Positions 6,277-13,201 of a stretch of DNA of 13,794 bases are shown here, piece by piece. The first letter of the stretch is position 1. Every line of letters starts with the position of its first letter. This DNA comes from Lachnospiraceae bacterium UBA4316 (lineage in GTDB: Bacteria; Bacillota; Clostridia; Lachnospirales; Lachnospiraceae). The stretch lies in assembly GCA_002394535.1 (NCBI GenBank), contig DGUG01000143.1:1-13794 (forward strand). Direction: 5' to 3'. The translations under genes and the position numbers were made by a program. The notes under the pieces are model-generated. The model saw only the letters and a list, made by a program, of their open reading frames with translations. It searched no databases and was not told where the DNA came from.

Positions 6277-7755
6277 TCATATTTCAACCGGAATTATTAC
6301 GTCCCCGAAAAAGTGATTTTCATCATATTTCAGGATTGTTGCATATCCTCTACTTTGTGATTTTTGCATTTGCGAATAGGGAAGGTAGGAATAATCGAAT
6401 ATCCTGTTTTCGTCAAGTTTTCCACCCAGTGATATGCCGTAAATATGCATGCACATTTCCTCAAAAACTCTCCTTCCGGCAAATCTCATTTTTGCTTCGT
6501 TATCTATAAGGCCGACAATCAGTTTCCCATCCTTTTCTCTTCGATTTGCGGTAAAAGGGTTTGTCAGATACCCTGCCAGTTCCTCTTCCTCTTTTTCGCT
6601 CCTTGTTTCTTTGTAAAAATCATCAAGTATCCGTGTAATACTCTCCACTGTCACTATAATTCTTCTCTCCGGTTTTCTTAAGGCCGATATAAATGCCTCA
6701 TATGACTGTACATAAACGCAGGCAATGCCGTATCTTGCGGCAGTTACAGATATGTTAGACAGAAGTGTATGTCTTCCGCTGTACGTCCTTCCGAATATCA
6801 GGATGCAGTTAGCTGTTTGCATCGGAAGAGTGTATATTTTTCCGCTTTTTACCTCATAGCCGGCAGGCAGGCTCCTCGCCCCATCAGCATCTGCAATTGC
6901 TGTTTTAATCATCACTTCAAGTGTTGCCGGTTTAGGAACGCTCGGGAACTTTGCGGCTCTTATCCCTCCCGGAGGTGAATTCCCGAGGTGAACCCCGCCT
7001 TTAACGGTCTGGAATTCCAAAGGTACACCGTCAATCAGTCCCACACCCCTTCCCGGCCTATACTGTATGACGGGAACATCCCTCGGTGAGACCTTAAGAT
7101 ATTGAGAGACCGTGTAGGGATCCTCATCTCCGAGAAACAGGAATGTTTCAAACAGCCGGGATATTTTTCCCGAAGGCACTTCGCAGGAAGCGGCAACAAC
7201 CGTAACACTTGCCGATCTTCCCATATTCAGTATACGGGTAATACGATCCCGAAATTCTTCAGATGAGTTTTCAATGCTTCCGAACCCGTCAAATACAAGT
7301 AATACAGACATAGTGCCCACAACCGTTTTTTCACTGTGCTTCCTTGCGACTGTAATCATCTCTTCGATGAAAATCATGAGACGTTCTATGTCCTCATTGT
7401 CTTCTTCACTTATATAACCACCGCAATATGTTCTGTCAGACTGATCCTTTAGCCGGCCGCCACCGTGATCAATTATGTAAACCGAACAATTACCATCCGA
7501 TCGTTCCAGTATTGTATGGAGCAGCTCACTTTTTCCGCTTCCGGAACGTCCTATTATAAGCGTATGCCCCATTTTTCCGGCATCAAACCTTAACTTCTCA
7601 TATCTTTGCATATACGGATTGTCACATACAGCATATGCCTTATCGTCTTCGATATTTTCCGGAAGCACCGGAAGATAAAGTCTTGCCGGTTTTGGTACAT
7701 TCATTATTTTTACAGCCTTTTGGACCGAATCAATCGATAGTTCAAGCCAATTCAT
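6277..7755 (-). CDS. essC: EssC-like secretion ATPase, C-terminal half (D2 and degenerate D3)
   Basis: A 492-residue cytoplasmic protein matching the second and third FtsK/SpoIIIE modules of EssC. Module D2 has a full Walker A (GRSGSGKS, 69-76) and Walker B-like VLLVFDGFG with D156, but Gly follows where the catalytic Glu is usual. Module D3 has a broken P-loop, GRTYSGRHT at 322-330 with Arg for the Lys, and IIVTVES in place of a Walker B acidic pair. In the family D1 is the catalytic module while D2 and D3 bind substrates and regulate, so this degeneration is tolerable. ATG 7755 overlaps the upstream gene by 14 bases in a different frame, and GAGG lies about nine bases before it; ATGs a few codons upstream lack a good site. 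The split resembles EccCa/EccCb of mycobacteria rather than usual one-piece EssC. Confidence 0.9.
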   Translation of the reverse strand: MNWLELSIDSVQKAVKIMNVPKPARLYLPVLPENIEDDKAYAVCDNPYMQRYEKLRFDAGKMGHTLIIGRSGSGKSELLHTILERSDGNCSVYIIDHGGGRLKDQSDRTYCGGYISEEDNEDIERLMIFIEEMITVARKHSEKTVVGTMSVLLVFDGFGSIENSSEEFRDRITRILNMGRSASVTVVAASCEVPSGKISRLFETFLFLGDEDPYTVSQYLKVSPRDVPVIQYRPGRGVGLIDGVPLEFQTVKGGVHLGNSPPGGIRAAKFPSVPKPATLEVMIKTAIADADGARSLPAGYEVKSGKIYTLPMQTANCILIFGRTYSGRHTLLSNISVTAARYGIACVYVQSYEAFISALRKPERRIIVTVESITRILDDFYKETRSEKEEEELAGYLTNPFTANRREKDGKLIVGLIDNEAKMRFAGRRVFEEMCMHIYGISLGGKLDENRIFDYSYLPYSQMQKSQSRGYATILKYDENHFFGDVIIPVEI

Positions 7756-9955
7756 CCTGTATAACCTCATCATCAAGCAGAAAATCCCTGTAAATATGCG
7801 GTCTGATCCTGCCTTCGGATACGTCGCACATCGCATATCCGCTCTGAAAACAAGTAAATATCTCGTTATTTCCGACCTGAAGATATGCTCTTCCGCATTC
7901 CTTTATAAATGTGGCATCTTCCCTTCTCAGCATATCCATAGAGTCTGCTCTGTCTACGAGCCTGAGAGCTATCCTGAACCTCGAATTTGCACGGATTCTC
8001 TCATCCACAACTCCCGCAGGCTTCTGCGTGGCAAGGATCAGGTGCATTCCAAGACTCCTCCCAACCTGAGAGACGCTGATCAGCCTGTCCATAAAGTCGG
8101 GCTCCTCCTTACGAAGCTCAGCAAACTCATCTACCACGATAAAAATATGCGGGAGCGGCTCTGCGACAGTGCCTGCATCATACAGTTTTGTATAATCGTT
8201 TATATTGTTTACCCCGGATTGCGCAAACACCTTCTGCCTGCGCATATTTTCGCTCTTGAGAGCTATCTCTGCCCTCTTGGATTCAGCCTTTGAAAGATTA
8301 GAGATACTTCCCAGAAGGTGCGGCAGTCCCCTAAAAAGATTAGACATTCCGCCTCCCTTGTAATCGATCAGAAAGAAAGCTGCTTTATCGGGAGGAAAGT
8401 TAAGCGCCAATGACATTATGAGAGTCGTGAGCAGTTCGCTCTTTCCGCTTCCTGTCGTTCCAGCCACAAGTCCGTGAGGACCCGAAGCCCTTTCATGAAG
8501 GTCAAGAATAAGTTTTACTCCTCCCTCTGCTATCCCTATGGGTGCTGCTATCCTTTCGGTAATGTCTTGTCTTATGTAATTATCGATTATATTCTGAACC
8601 GTCTCTTCCTCATCATCCGTAAACAATTCATCAAAGAGTTCCCCGAAAGATACCGTATCGGCTATTGCCTCATCTTCGGATGTCCCCCACAGTTCCGACA
8701 TCCTTCCCGCAAATGAGTAACAAAGTTCAGGTGAAAGCTCATCAAATGTTATTTCCCGTGATCCGTTAATTATTGTATCCACCCCTGCCGGAAAATCACC
8801 GTCAGTCTTCGCCAGGATGACCATGTCACCTCTGTTCATCCGATCAAACGCCACACGGGTGTCATCGGTAAGGGTAAGACACAGGGCTCTTTCCTCGTCC
8901 GTTCCTGGATGATCGAATCGATAGTGCGGAAGAATAGTACACCACATATAATAACGCGCGATATCTTTTGGGGTTCTCACAACTATACCAAGCTTTTCAG
9001 GAGATATCGCAGAAGCGATGTTTACAAGAAATGCCGCAAGTATCCTCCTGTCTTCTTCACTCCCAAGCCTCACTCCGCAGACTGTGCCCGCTCCGATATA
9101 TGCAACTACCGGAGCAGAACCTATGATCTCATATTTAGACACCAGTCTCCTCGGCAGTTCTCTTAACGAGTCGTCAATCTGTGCAAATCTCGCCTTCGGA
9201 ACATTTATATATACCGGATTCTTTATCTTGCCGGTGCCGATACGCACCCCGATCCTGCCGTCCCCATCAGGGCAGGTACTCCATAATCCGGCCCATATCC
9301 CCTCTTTTGTAAATACCGAAGCTGCACAGGGATAGCGTAATACCAAAGCCTCCACAGATGTTTTGATACCGGCCTTTATACTCTCCTCGCACTCTTCCAG
9401 ATATGATATATACGCATTTCTTCTCCGTCTCTCATCCGACCTTCCCCTTCTTACCCTTGCAAGCACGTTTGCAACCGCCCATAGAGCCGCAAACACGGAT
9501 GAAAGAACGGCAATCGACCTTCCTGCCCCGAGAATTACCGGTATGGCCATAGTAAGCGCCGGGCCTGCCGCCAGCATTACCGAAGGCTTCTCCGGAACCT
9601 TTCTTGGAGGAGGTGCTTCTATATCCACCGTAACCTTTTCCGGCTGTATACTTCTTGCCTGCCGCCTTACAAACTCTGTTTTTTCGTACCTGTCTCCTAT
9701 CCATACAAACTCCCTTCTTCCTACCCTTACAGTATCTCCGCACCTTACATGACACTTATAACCCTTGCCCGCATGCACTCCCCTTATGACAGCCCCGTTC
9801 GTACCGTTCACGGTAAGACTCCAAACGTCGGGAGACAGAGGTTCAAAGACGAGATGTACCCTTGAGACAAACAGATCGGAAAGGACCATGTCACACCCCG
9901 GATCTCTGCCAACCGTGTAACGCGGCAGTCGGGCAGAAACATATAAAAAATCCAT
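7742..9955 (-). CDS. essC: EssC-like secretion ATPase, N-terminal half (FHA, two TM, D1)
   Basis: A 737-residue membrane ATPase, first gene of the operon and the motor of the secretion system. Order: one FHA domain (residues about 1-88; GRDPGCD at 16-22, SRVH at 31-34, NGTNG at 50-54); a linker rich in Pro; two membrane helices in 126-167; a basic stretch; a soluble region (180-440) corresponding to the stalk/DUF part of EssC; and FtsK/SpoIIIE module D1 with Walker A GTTGSGKS at 499-506, Walker B IFIVVDE with D609/E610, and LATQKPAG at 641-648. D1 has all catalytic residues. One-piece EssC usually has two FHA domains and about 1,400-1,500 residues; here there is one FHA and the protein ends after D1. 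ATG 9955 has GGAG six bases upstream. Confidence 0.93.
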   Translation of the reverse strand: MDFLYVSARLPRYTVGRDPGCDMVLSDLFVSRVHLVFEPLSPDVWSLTVNGTNGAVIRGVHAGKGYKCHVRCGDTVRVGRREFVWIGDRYEKTEFVRRQARSIQPEKVTVDIEAPPPRKVPEKPSVMLAAGPALTMAIPVILGAGRSIAVLSSVFAALWAVANVLARVRRGRSDERRRRNAYISYLEECEESIKAGIKTSVEALVLRYPCAASVFTKEGIWAGLWSTCPDGDGRIGVRIGTGKIKNPVYINVPKARFAQIDDSLRELPRRLVSKYEIIGSAPVVAYIGAGTVCGVRLGSEEDRRILAAFLVNIASAISPEKLGIVVRTPKDIARYYMWCTILPHYRFDHPGTDEERALCLTLTDDTRVAFDRMNRGDMVILAKTDGDFPAGVDTIINGSREITFDELSPELCYSFAGRMSELWGTSEDEAIADTVSFGELFDELFTDDEEETVQNIIDNYIRQDITERIAAPIGIAEGGVKLILDLHERASGPHGLVAGTTGSGKSELLTTLIMSLALNFPPDKAAFFLIDYKGGGMSNLFRGLPHLLGSISNLSKAESKRAEIALKSENMRRQKVFAQSGVNNINDYTKLYDAGTVAEPLPHIFIVVDEFAELRKEEPDFMDRLISVSQVGRSLGMHLILATQKPAGVVDERIRANSRFRIALRLVDRADSMDMLRREDATFIKECGRAYLQVGNNEIFTCFQSGYAMCDVSEGRIRPHIYRDFLLDDEVIQDELA

Positions 9956-9999
9956 TAACTACTCCAAATCATTTAATTAAAATTTCAGGAATCATTGCG

Positions 10000-10014
10000 A
10001 TGCGTCCAACGCAT
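10000..10014 (-). repeat. Leader hairpin 4
   Basis: Perfect ATGCGT / ACGCAT six-base stem with a three-base loop, about 45 bases before the essC start codon on the minus strand. Confidence 0.5.
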
Positions 10015-10027
10015 GATACGAAATAAG

Positions 10028-10043
10028 TCAGGACTAATCCTGA
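10028..10043 (-). repeat. Leader hairpin 3
   Basis: Perfect TCAGGA / TCCTGA six-base stem with a four-base loop, immediately next to hairpin 2. On the minus strand it is followed by CTTATTT, a poor terminator tail. Confidence 0.5.
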
Positions 10044-10044
10044 T

Positions 10045-10065
10045 GACTACCCTGATATGGGAGTC
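10045..10065 (-). repeat. Leader hairpin 2
   Basis: GACT (10045-10048) and CCC (10050-10052) pair with GGG (10059-10061) and AGTC (10062-10065), with one bulged base and a six-base loop. No T-run follows on the minus strand. Confidence 0.5.
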
Positions 10066-10072
10066 GAAAAGA

Positions 10073-10119
10073 ACCTTACCGGCTCGTATGACGGATAATA
10101 TCATACGGTCCGGTAAGGT
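10073..10119 (-). repeat. Long interrupted palindrome (terminator or operator)
   Basis: Ten-base perfect arms ACCTTACCGG (10073-10082) and CCGGTAAGGT (10110-10119), two mismatches, then seven more pairs (CGTATGA / TCATACG) around a nine-base loop. On the minus strand it is followed by TTCTTTTC, so it could terminate the DJ-1-like gene, though the T-run is interrupted. It also spans a possible essC core promoter, so it could equally be an operator. Confidence 0.75.
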
Positions 10120-10123
10120 GCAA
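10095..10123 (-). promoter_or_regulatory. Possible promoter of the secretion operon
   Basis: On the minus strand TTGCAC (10123-10118; 3 of 6 to the -35 consensus) and TATTAT (10100-10095; 5 of 6 to the -10) are 17 bases apart. The -10 lies in the loop of the 10073-10119 palindrome. Transcription from here would give a leader of about 130 bases carrying the three smaller hairpins. Tentative, since the -35 is weak. Confidence 0.35.
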
Positions 10124-10177
10124 TATCCGAAAAATAGACAAACAAAACAGATTAATTTCTGTAAATTTTAACAACAA

Positions 10178-10723
10178 TCAGGCAACTACAGATGAACGTA
10201 TCTCGTCCGATTTTTCCTTGCCGCATAGAAGTGTGATAAGTTCACAGGCAAAATCAACAGCAGTTCCCAATCCCCGTGAAGTCGTGATATTTCCATCGGT
10301 AACAACTGTTTTTATAACAGGTGTTGCTCCATCCATCAAATCTTCCAGCCCGGGATAACATGTTGCCGTCTTGCCCCTCAGAAGACCTTTTGATCCGAGT
10401 ATTCTTGCAGGTGCCGCGCAGATTGCCGCAATCCTTTTGCCCCGTTCATTTTGAGAATCAACCATGTCCATAAGAGTCTTGCACTCAAGCAGATTGACAG
10501 TTCCCGGCATACCGCCCGGAAGCACTATTATATCCGCCTTGCCGGTATCTGCGTCACCTATCGTGATATCTGCCATTACCCCGACACCACGCGCCCCCGT
10601 CACATTTTTCCTGTCCGGATATATAGATACAGTCTTAACCTCCACTCCGGCACGCCTCAAAAGGTCAACCGGCGTAAGTGCTTCTATTTCTTCGAATCCG
10701 TCTGCCAAAAATACATAAACCAT
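10178..10723 (-). CDS. DJ-1/PfpI (YajL/ThiJ-like) family protein
   Basis: A 181-residue cytoplasmic protein of the DJ-1 superfamily. The conserved Glu of GFEEIEA (E14) and nucleophile Cys102 in AAICAAP are both present, as are IIVLPGGMPG at 65-74 and the ATCYPG segment. Bacterial members have been tied to protection against oxidative or carbonyl damage, as chaperones or putative deglycases, but the exact reaction is disputed and cannot be read from sequence. The start is ATG 10723, set by AAGGAGG six bases before; an in-frame ATG 18 codons earlier would add an atypical N-terminus. It is divergent from the Fur-family gene and has its own promoter. Its relation to the secretion operon downstream is unclear; the palindrome in between may terminate it. 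Confidence 0.93.
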   Translation of the reverse strand: MVYVFLADGFEEIEALTPVDLLRRAGVEVKTVSIYPDRKNVTGARGVGVMADITIGDADTGKADIIVLPGGMPGTVNLLECKTLMDMVDSQNERGKRIAAICAAPARILGSKGLLRGKTATCYPGLEDLMDGATPVIKTVVTDGNITTSRGLGTAVDFACELITLLCGKEKSDEIRSSVVA

Positions 10724-10743
10724 AATGATCCTCCTTCCCTTCC

Positions 10744-10756
10744 TGAGAGCCACGCC
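10744..10756 (-). repeat. Inverted copy of a 13-base word also found before znuA
   Basis: On the minus strand this reads GGCGTGGCTCTCA, identical to + strand 11385-11397, the right arm of the inverted repeat between zur and znuA. It lies in the leader of the DJ-1-like gene, between promoter and ribosome binding site. Confidence 0.5.
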
Positions 10757-10776
10757 ACCATTCACTTTCATAATCA

Positions 10777-10805
10777 ATTATAACCATAATAAGAATCCGC
10801 GTCTA
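10777..10805 (-). promoter_or_regulatory. Probable promoter of the DJ-1-like gene
   Basis: On the minus strand TAGACG (10805-10800; 4 of 6) and a perfect TATAAT (10782-10777) are 17 bases apart, about 53 bases before the ATG at 10723. Confidence 0.6.
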
Positions 10806-10847
10806 TAACGCAACTTCTTGAAATCGCCAATTTAAATATGAAAATCA

Positions 10848-10859
10848 TTCCCAAATTCA
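10848..10859 (+). repeat. Upstream copy of the operator-like 12-base repeat
   Basis: TTCCCAAATTCA here differs by one base from TTCCCAATTTCA at 10898-10909, the right half of the palindrome at the regulator's transcription start. The two copies are exactly 50 bases apart and bracket the core promoter. It lacks the left palindromic arm, so it would be a half-site. Confidence 0.45.
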
Positions 10860-10888
10860 TTGACAAACCTTAAATACGGTTTTATAAT
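10860..10888 (+). promoter_or_regulatory. Sigma-A promoter of the zur-znu operon
   Basis: A perfect TTGACA (10860-10865) and a perfect TATAAT (10883-10888) with the ideal 17-base spacing; transcription should start near 10895. So strong a core promoter implies repression when off. Confidence 0.9.
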
Positions 10889-10889
10889 C

Positions 10890-10902
10890 GGGAACGGTTC
10901 CC
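10890..10902 (+). promoter_or_regulatory. Palindromic operator candidate at the zur transcription start
   Basis: GGGAAC-G-GTTCCC, a perfect 6-1-6 palindrome two bases after the -10 box and over the expected start site. A repressor bound here would block the consensus promoter. The regulator encoded directly downstream, a Fur-family protein, is the natural candidate (autoregulation); the sequence does not look like the Bacillus Zur box, so the identity of the binder is inferred. Confidence 0.7.
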
Positions 10903-10937
10903 AATTTCAATAATATACTTGGAAAAGGAGTATGATC

Positions 10938-11348
10938 ATGAACCAGCGCTCAAAATACAAAACAAGGCAGCGTGATATATTGCTGTCATATCTCGAAAAG
11001 ATGCCGGGACACGTTACGGCCGCCGATGTATGCAAGCACTGCAAGCAACAGGGGGAGAACATCGGTCAGTCTACGATATACAGGCAGCTGGAAAGCCTGG
11101 TTGATGAAGGCCTCATTAATAAGTACATAATAGATGCCAACTCTCCCGCCTGTTTTGAATATGTAGGGCCGGACACCCACGCAGAATCCGAGGTTTGCTA
11201 CCACTGCAAATGTGAAAAATGCGGAAAGCTGATCCATCTGCACTGCGATGAAATTGAGGAAATCCAAAATCATATGCTAAAAGAGCACCGGTTCCGTATG
11301 GACCCTCTTCGTACCGTATTCTACGGGCTATGCGAACAATGTATGTGA
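10938..11348 (+). CDS. zur: Fur-family metal regulator, probably Zur
   Basis: A 136-residue transcription factor. The N-terminal winged helix has HVTAADV and STIYRQLESL (45-54, recognition helix). The C-terminal half has the structural zinc site of two CxxC pairs, CEKC at 92-95 and CEQC at 132-135, and metal-sensing His/Cys in YHCKCEKC and LIHLHCDE. Fur, PerR and Zur are hard to separate by sequence; I favour Zur because the three following genes encode a zinc-type ABC transporter on the same strand. Two ATGs compete: 10932 is one base after AAGGAG, too close, while 10938 is seven bases away, so I start there. It should repress its own operon through the palindrome at 10890-10902 when zinc is plentiful. 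Confidence 0.9.
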   Translation: MNQRSKYKTRQRDILLSYLEKMPGHVTAADVCKHCKQQGENIGQSTIYRQLESLVDEGLINKYIIDANSPACFEYVGPDTHAESEVCYHCKCEKCGKLIHLHCDEIEEIQNHMLKEHRFRMDPLRTVFYGLCEQCM

Positions 11349-11397
11349 GATGCCACCCGGCGAAGGGCGAAGCGAGTTTTTAATGGCGTGGCTCTCA
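11346..11397 (+). repeat. Inverted-repeat element between zur and znuA
   Basis: TGAGA-(T)-GCCAC (11346-11356) pairs with GTGGCTCTCA (11388-11397): ten base pairs with one bulged base around about 31 bases that hold two GGCGAAG words and a T5 run. The left arm includes the zur stop codon. It could be an mRNA hairpin shaping zur versus znuA expression or a small palindromic repeat that inserted here. Confidence 0.6.
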
Positions 11398-11424
11398 ATA
11401 ATTAGAGAAAACGGAGACAATATT

Positions 11425-12429
11425 ATGATTATGAAAAGGTACATTTCGGCATTTATTGCCGCTGTTTTTGCCGTAATTTCCGTTACAGGCTGTGCATCCG
11501 GTATGACTCAGAACCCGGGTAACGCTTCATCCGGGACGACTGCTGATTCCGGTGATGAGATCAGTATCGTAACAACCATATTCCCCGAATATGACTGGGT
11601 AATGAACATTCTCGGAGATAATCCGGCCGGCGCAAAGGTTTCAATGCTTCTTGATAACGGTGTCGACCTTCACAGTTTCCAGCCTACCGCTGAGGATATC
11701 ATGAAAATATCAGACTGTGATCTGTTCATTTATGTAGGAGGCGAATCCGATGAATGGGTGGAGGATGTTCTGGAAGAAGCAGTAAATAAGGATATGATCG
11801 TTATCAACCTTCTTGAGACTCTCGGTGCCTCGGTTAAGGAAGAAGAGATTGTAGAAGGCATGGAAGGACACGATCATGATCACGAGGAGCCGGAATTCGA
11901 TGAGCATGTATGGTTATCCCTTAGGTGCGCATCCACACTCACTGACAGTATAGAAAAGGCATTGGAAACTATAGACTCAGCAAATGCTGATCTTTACAGA
12001 AAAAACGCGGATGCATATATCGCAAAGCTGTCGGAACTTGACAAAAAATATGAAGAAACAGTATCGAAAGCTGCCACGAAGACACTTCTCTTCGGCGACC
12101 GCTTCCCCTTCAGATACATGACCGATGACTACGGTCTTGATTATTATGCTGCATTTGTTGGCTGTTCAGCCGAAACAGAGGCAAGCTTTGAAACCATATC
12201 TTTTCTTGCGAATAAGGTGGACGAGCTTGATCTTCATGCTATAATGACCATCGAGGGAGATAACCATAAGATCGCCCAAACAATTGCGGACACTGCAACA
12301 GCTTCCGATCTTGAAATCCTTACAATGGATTCGATGCAGTCGGTTACCTCAAAAGATGTTGATGCAGGGGCAACCTACCTTAAGATCATGGAAGACAACC
12401 TTGCAGTGCTCGATAAGGCACTTAAGTAA
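11425..12429 (+). CDS. znuA: Zinc ABC transporter substrate-binding lipoprotein (ZnuA/AdcA type)
   Basis: A 334-residue cluster A-I metal-binding protein that captures zinc (or manganese) outside the membrane for the ZnuBC transporter. A lipoprotein signal covers residues 1-22 with lipobox VTGC and lipid-carrying Cys23; a Ser/Gly/Thr-rich tether follows. Metal-site candidates are His83 (DLHSFQPT), His161 (DEHVW) and, in the third position where many members have His, Asp225 (LFGDRFPFRY). The flexible loop GHDHDHEE at 148-155 is the His/Asp-rich loop typical of zinc importers. The start is ATG 11425, eight bases after GGAG; the open frame extends upstream to 11350 but that part lacks a ribosome site and would hide the signal peptide. 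Zinc is favoured by the His loop and the Fur-family gene upstream. Confidence 0.92.
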   Translation: MIMKRYISAFIAAVFAVISVTGCASGMTQNPGNASSGTTADSGDEISIVTTIFPEYDWVMNILGDNPAGAKVSMLLDNGVDLHSFQPTAEDIMKISDCDLFIYVGGESDEWVEDVLEEAVNKDMIVINLLETLGASVKEEEIVEGMEGHDHDHEEPEFDEHVWLSLRCASTLTDSIEKALETIDSANADLYRKNADAYIAKLSELDKKYEETVSKAATKTLLFGDRFPFRYMTDDYGLDYYAAFVGCSAETEASFETISFLANKVDELDLHAIMTIEGDNHKIAQTIADTATASDLEILTMDSMQSVTSKDVDAGATYLKIMEDNLAVLDKALK

Positions 12430-12457
12430 TGTAAAATCATCATAACAAGGAGCATAT

Positions 12458-13201
12458 ATGACTCTTATAACCGTGTCCGGTCTGTCACTGGGATATGACG
12501 GACACTCAATTGCAGACAACTTAAACTTTACTGTTGAATCGGGAGATTATCTGTGTGTAGTCGGCGAAAACGGCTCCGGTAAGACAACTCTTATGAAAAC
12601 CCTGTTAGGGCTTACAGAGCCTGTTGCCGGCTCAATAACATTTGACGGCGGACTCAGCAGGAACCAGATAGGGTATCTTCCGCAGCAGACTCTTGTGCAG
12701 AAGGATTTTCCGGCATCCGTAAGAGAGATTGTCCTCTCCGGATGTCAGAACCGCTGCGGAATGCGCCCTTTCTATAATAAGGCCGAAAAACGCCTTGCCG
12801 CGGAAAACATGGAGAAAATGGGTATAGAGGGCCTTGCTGATACGTGCTATCGCCACCTTTCGGGCGGCCAGCAGCAGCGTGTTCTGCTTGCAAGGGCACT
12901 TTGCGCAGCCAGGAAGGTTCTGCTCCTTGATGAGCCTGTTTCAGGTCTTGATCCGATAGTTACCGGTCAAATGTATGAACTGATATCAGACCTTAATCGC
13001 GACGGGATAACCATAATAATGATATCCCACGATATTGGCGCAGCTATCAGATATGCGGACCATATACTTCACATCGGTGAAAGGATTTTCTACGGAACCA
13101 AGGATGAGTATTTAAGAAGCGGCGACGGCAGTATTTTTCTTGCCGGAACAAAGGATGAATTTTCCAAAAATGACAGGGTGGAAATGCATAATGATCGGTA
13201 A
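12458..13201 (+). CDS. znuC: Zinc ABC transporter ATP-binding protein
   Basis: A 247-residue ABC ATPase that drives metal uptake at the inner face of the membrane. Walker A GENGSGKTT at 36-44, Q-loop in GYLPQQ (73-78), signature LSGGQQQR at 134-141, Walker B VLLLDEP at 154-160, D-loop GLDP and H-loop His191 (ISHD) are all present. Length is usual for ZnuC/AdcC. The ATG has AAGGAG five bases upstream and lies 28 bases after the znuA stop. Its 3' end overlaps the permease start by 11 bases, which implies coupled translation. The C-terminal tail ends with a charged KNDRVEMHNDR segment. Confidence 0.95.
   Translation: MTLITVSGLSLGYDGHSIADNLNFTVESGDYLCVVGENGSGKTTLMKTLLGLTEPVAGSITFDGGLSRNQIGYLPQQTLVQKDFPASVREIVLSGCQNRCGMRPFYNKAEKRLAAENMEKMGIEGLADTCYRHLSGGQQQRVLLARALCAARKVLLLDEPVSGLDPIVTGQMYELISDLNRDGITIIMISHDIGAAIRYADHILHIGERIFYGTKDEYLRSGDGSIFLAGTKDEFSKNDRVEMHNDR

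Larger units (their letters stand above)
9956..10177 (-). other. Structured 5' leader of the secretion operon
   Basis: The 222 bases between the DJ-1-like gene and the essC start, both on the minus strand, hold no gene. They contain four successive inverted repeats (10073-10119, 10045-10065, 10028-10043, 10000-10014), then an AT-rich stretch and the essC ribosome binding site. The spacing suggests either a terminator plus promoter region or a structured leader RNA. I do not recognise it as a known riboswitch. Confidence 0.6.

Noticed and set aside
7742..7836. Frameshifted essC pseudogene
   Set aside because: The upstream gene ends and the downstream one starts with a 14-base overlap, a ribosome site at proper distance and modules divided at a domain boundary, which fits a real split better than decay. 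Read errors cannot be excluded.
7796..8293. 165-codon open frame on the + strand inside the ATPase gene
   Set aside because: Antisense to the Walker B and adjacent segments of a conserved ATPase; no start signals or domain.
10000..10119. Known riboswitch or tRNA in the essC leader
   Set aside because: The hairpins do not form a cloverleaf, and I do not recognise a conserved riboswitch core; left as an unassigned structured leader.
11350..11424. Extended znuA start at 11350
   Set aside because: The extra 25 codons are not signal-peptide-like, lie within an inverted repeat and have no ribosome site, whereas ATG 11425 yields a standard lipoprotein signal.
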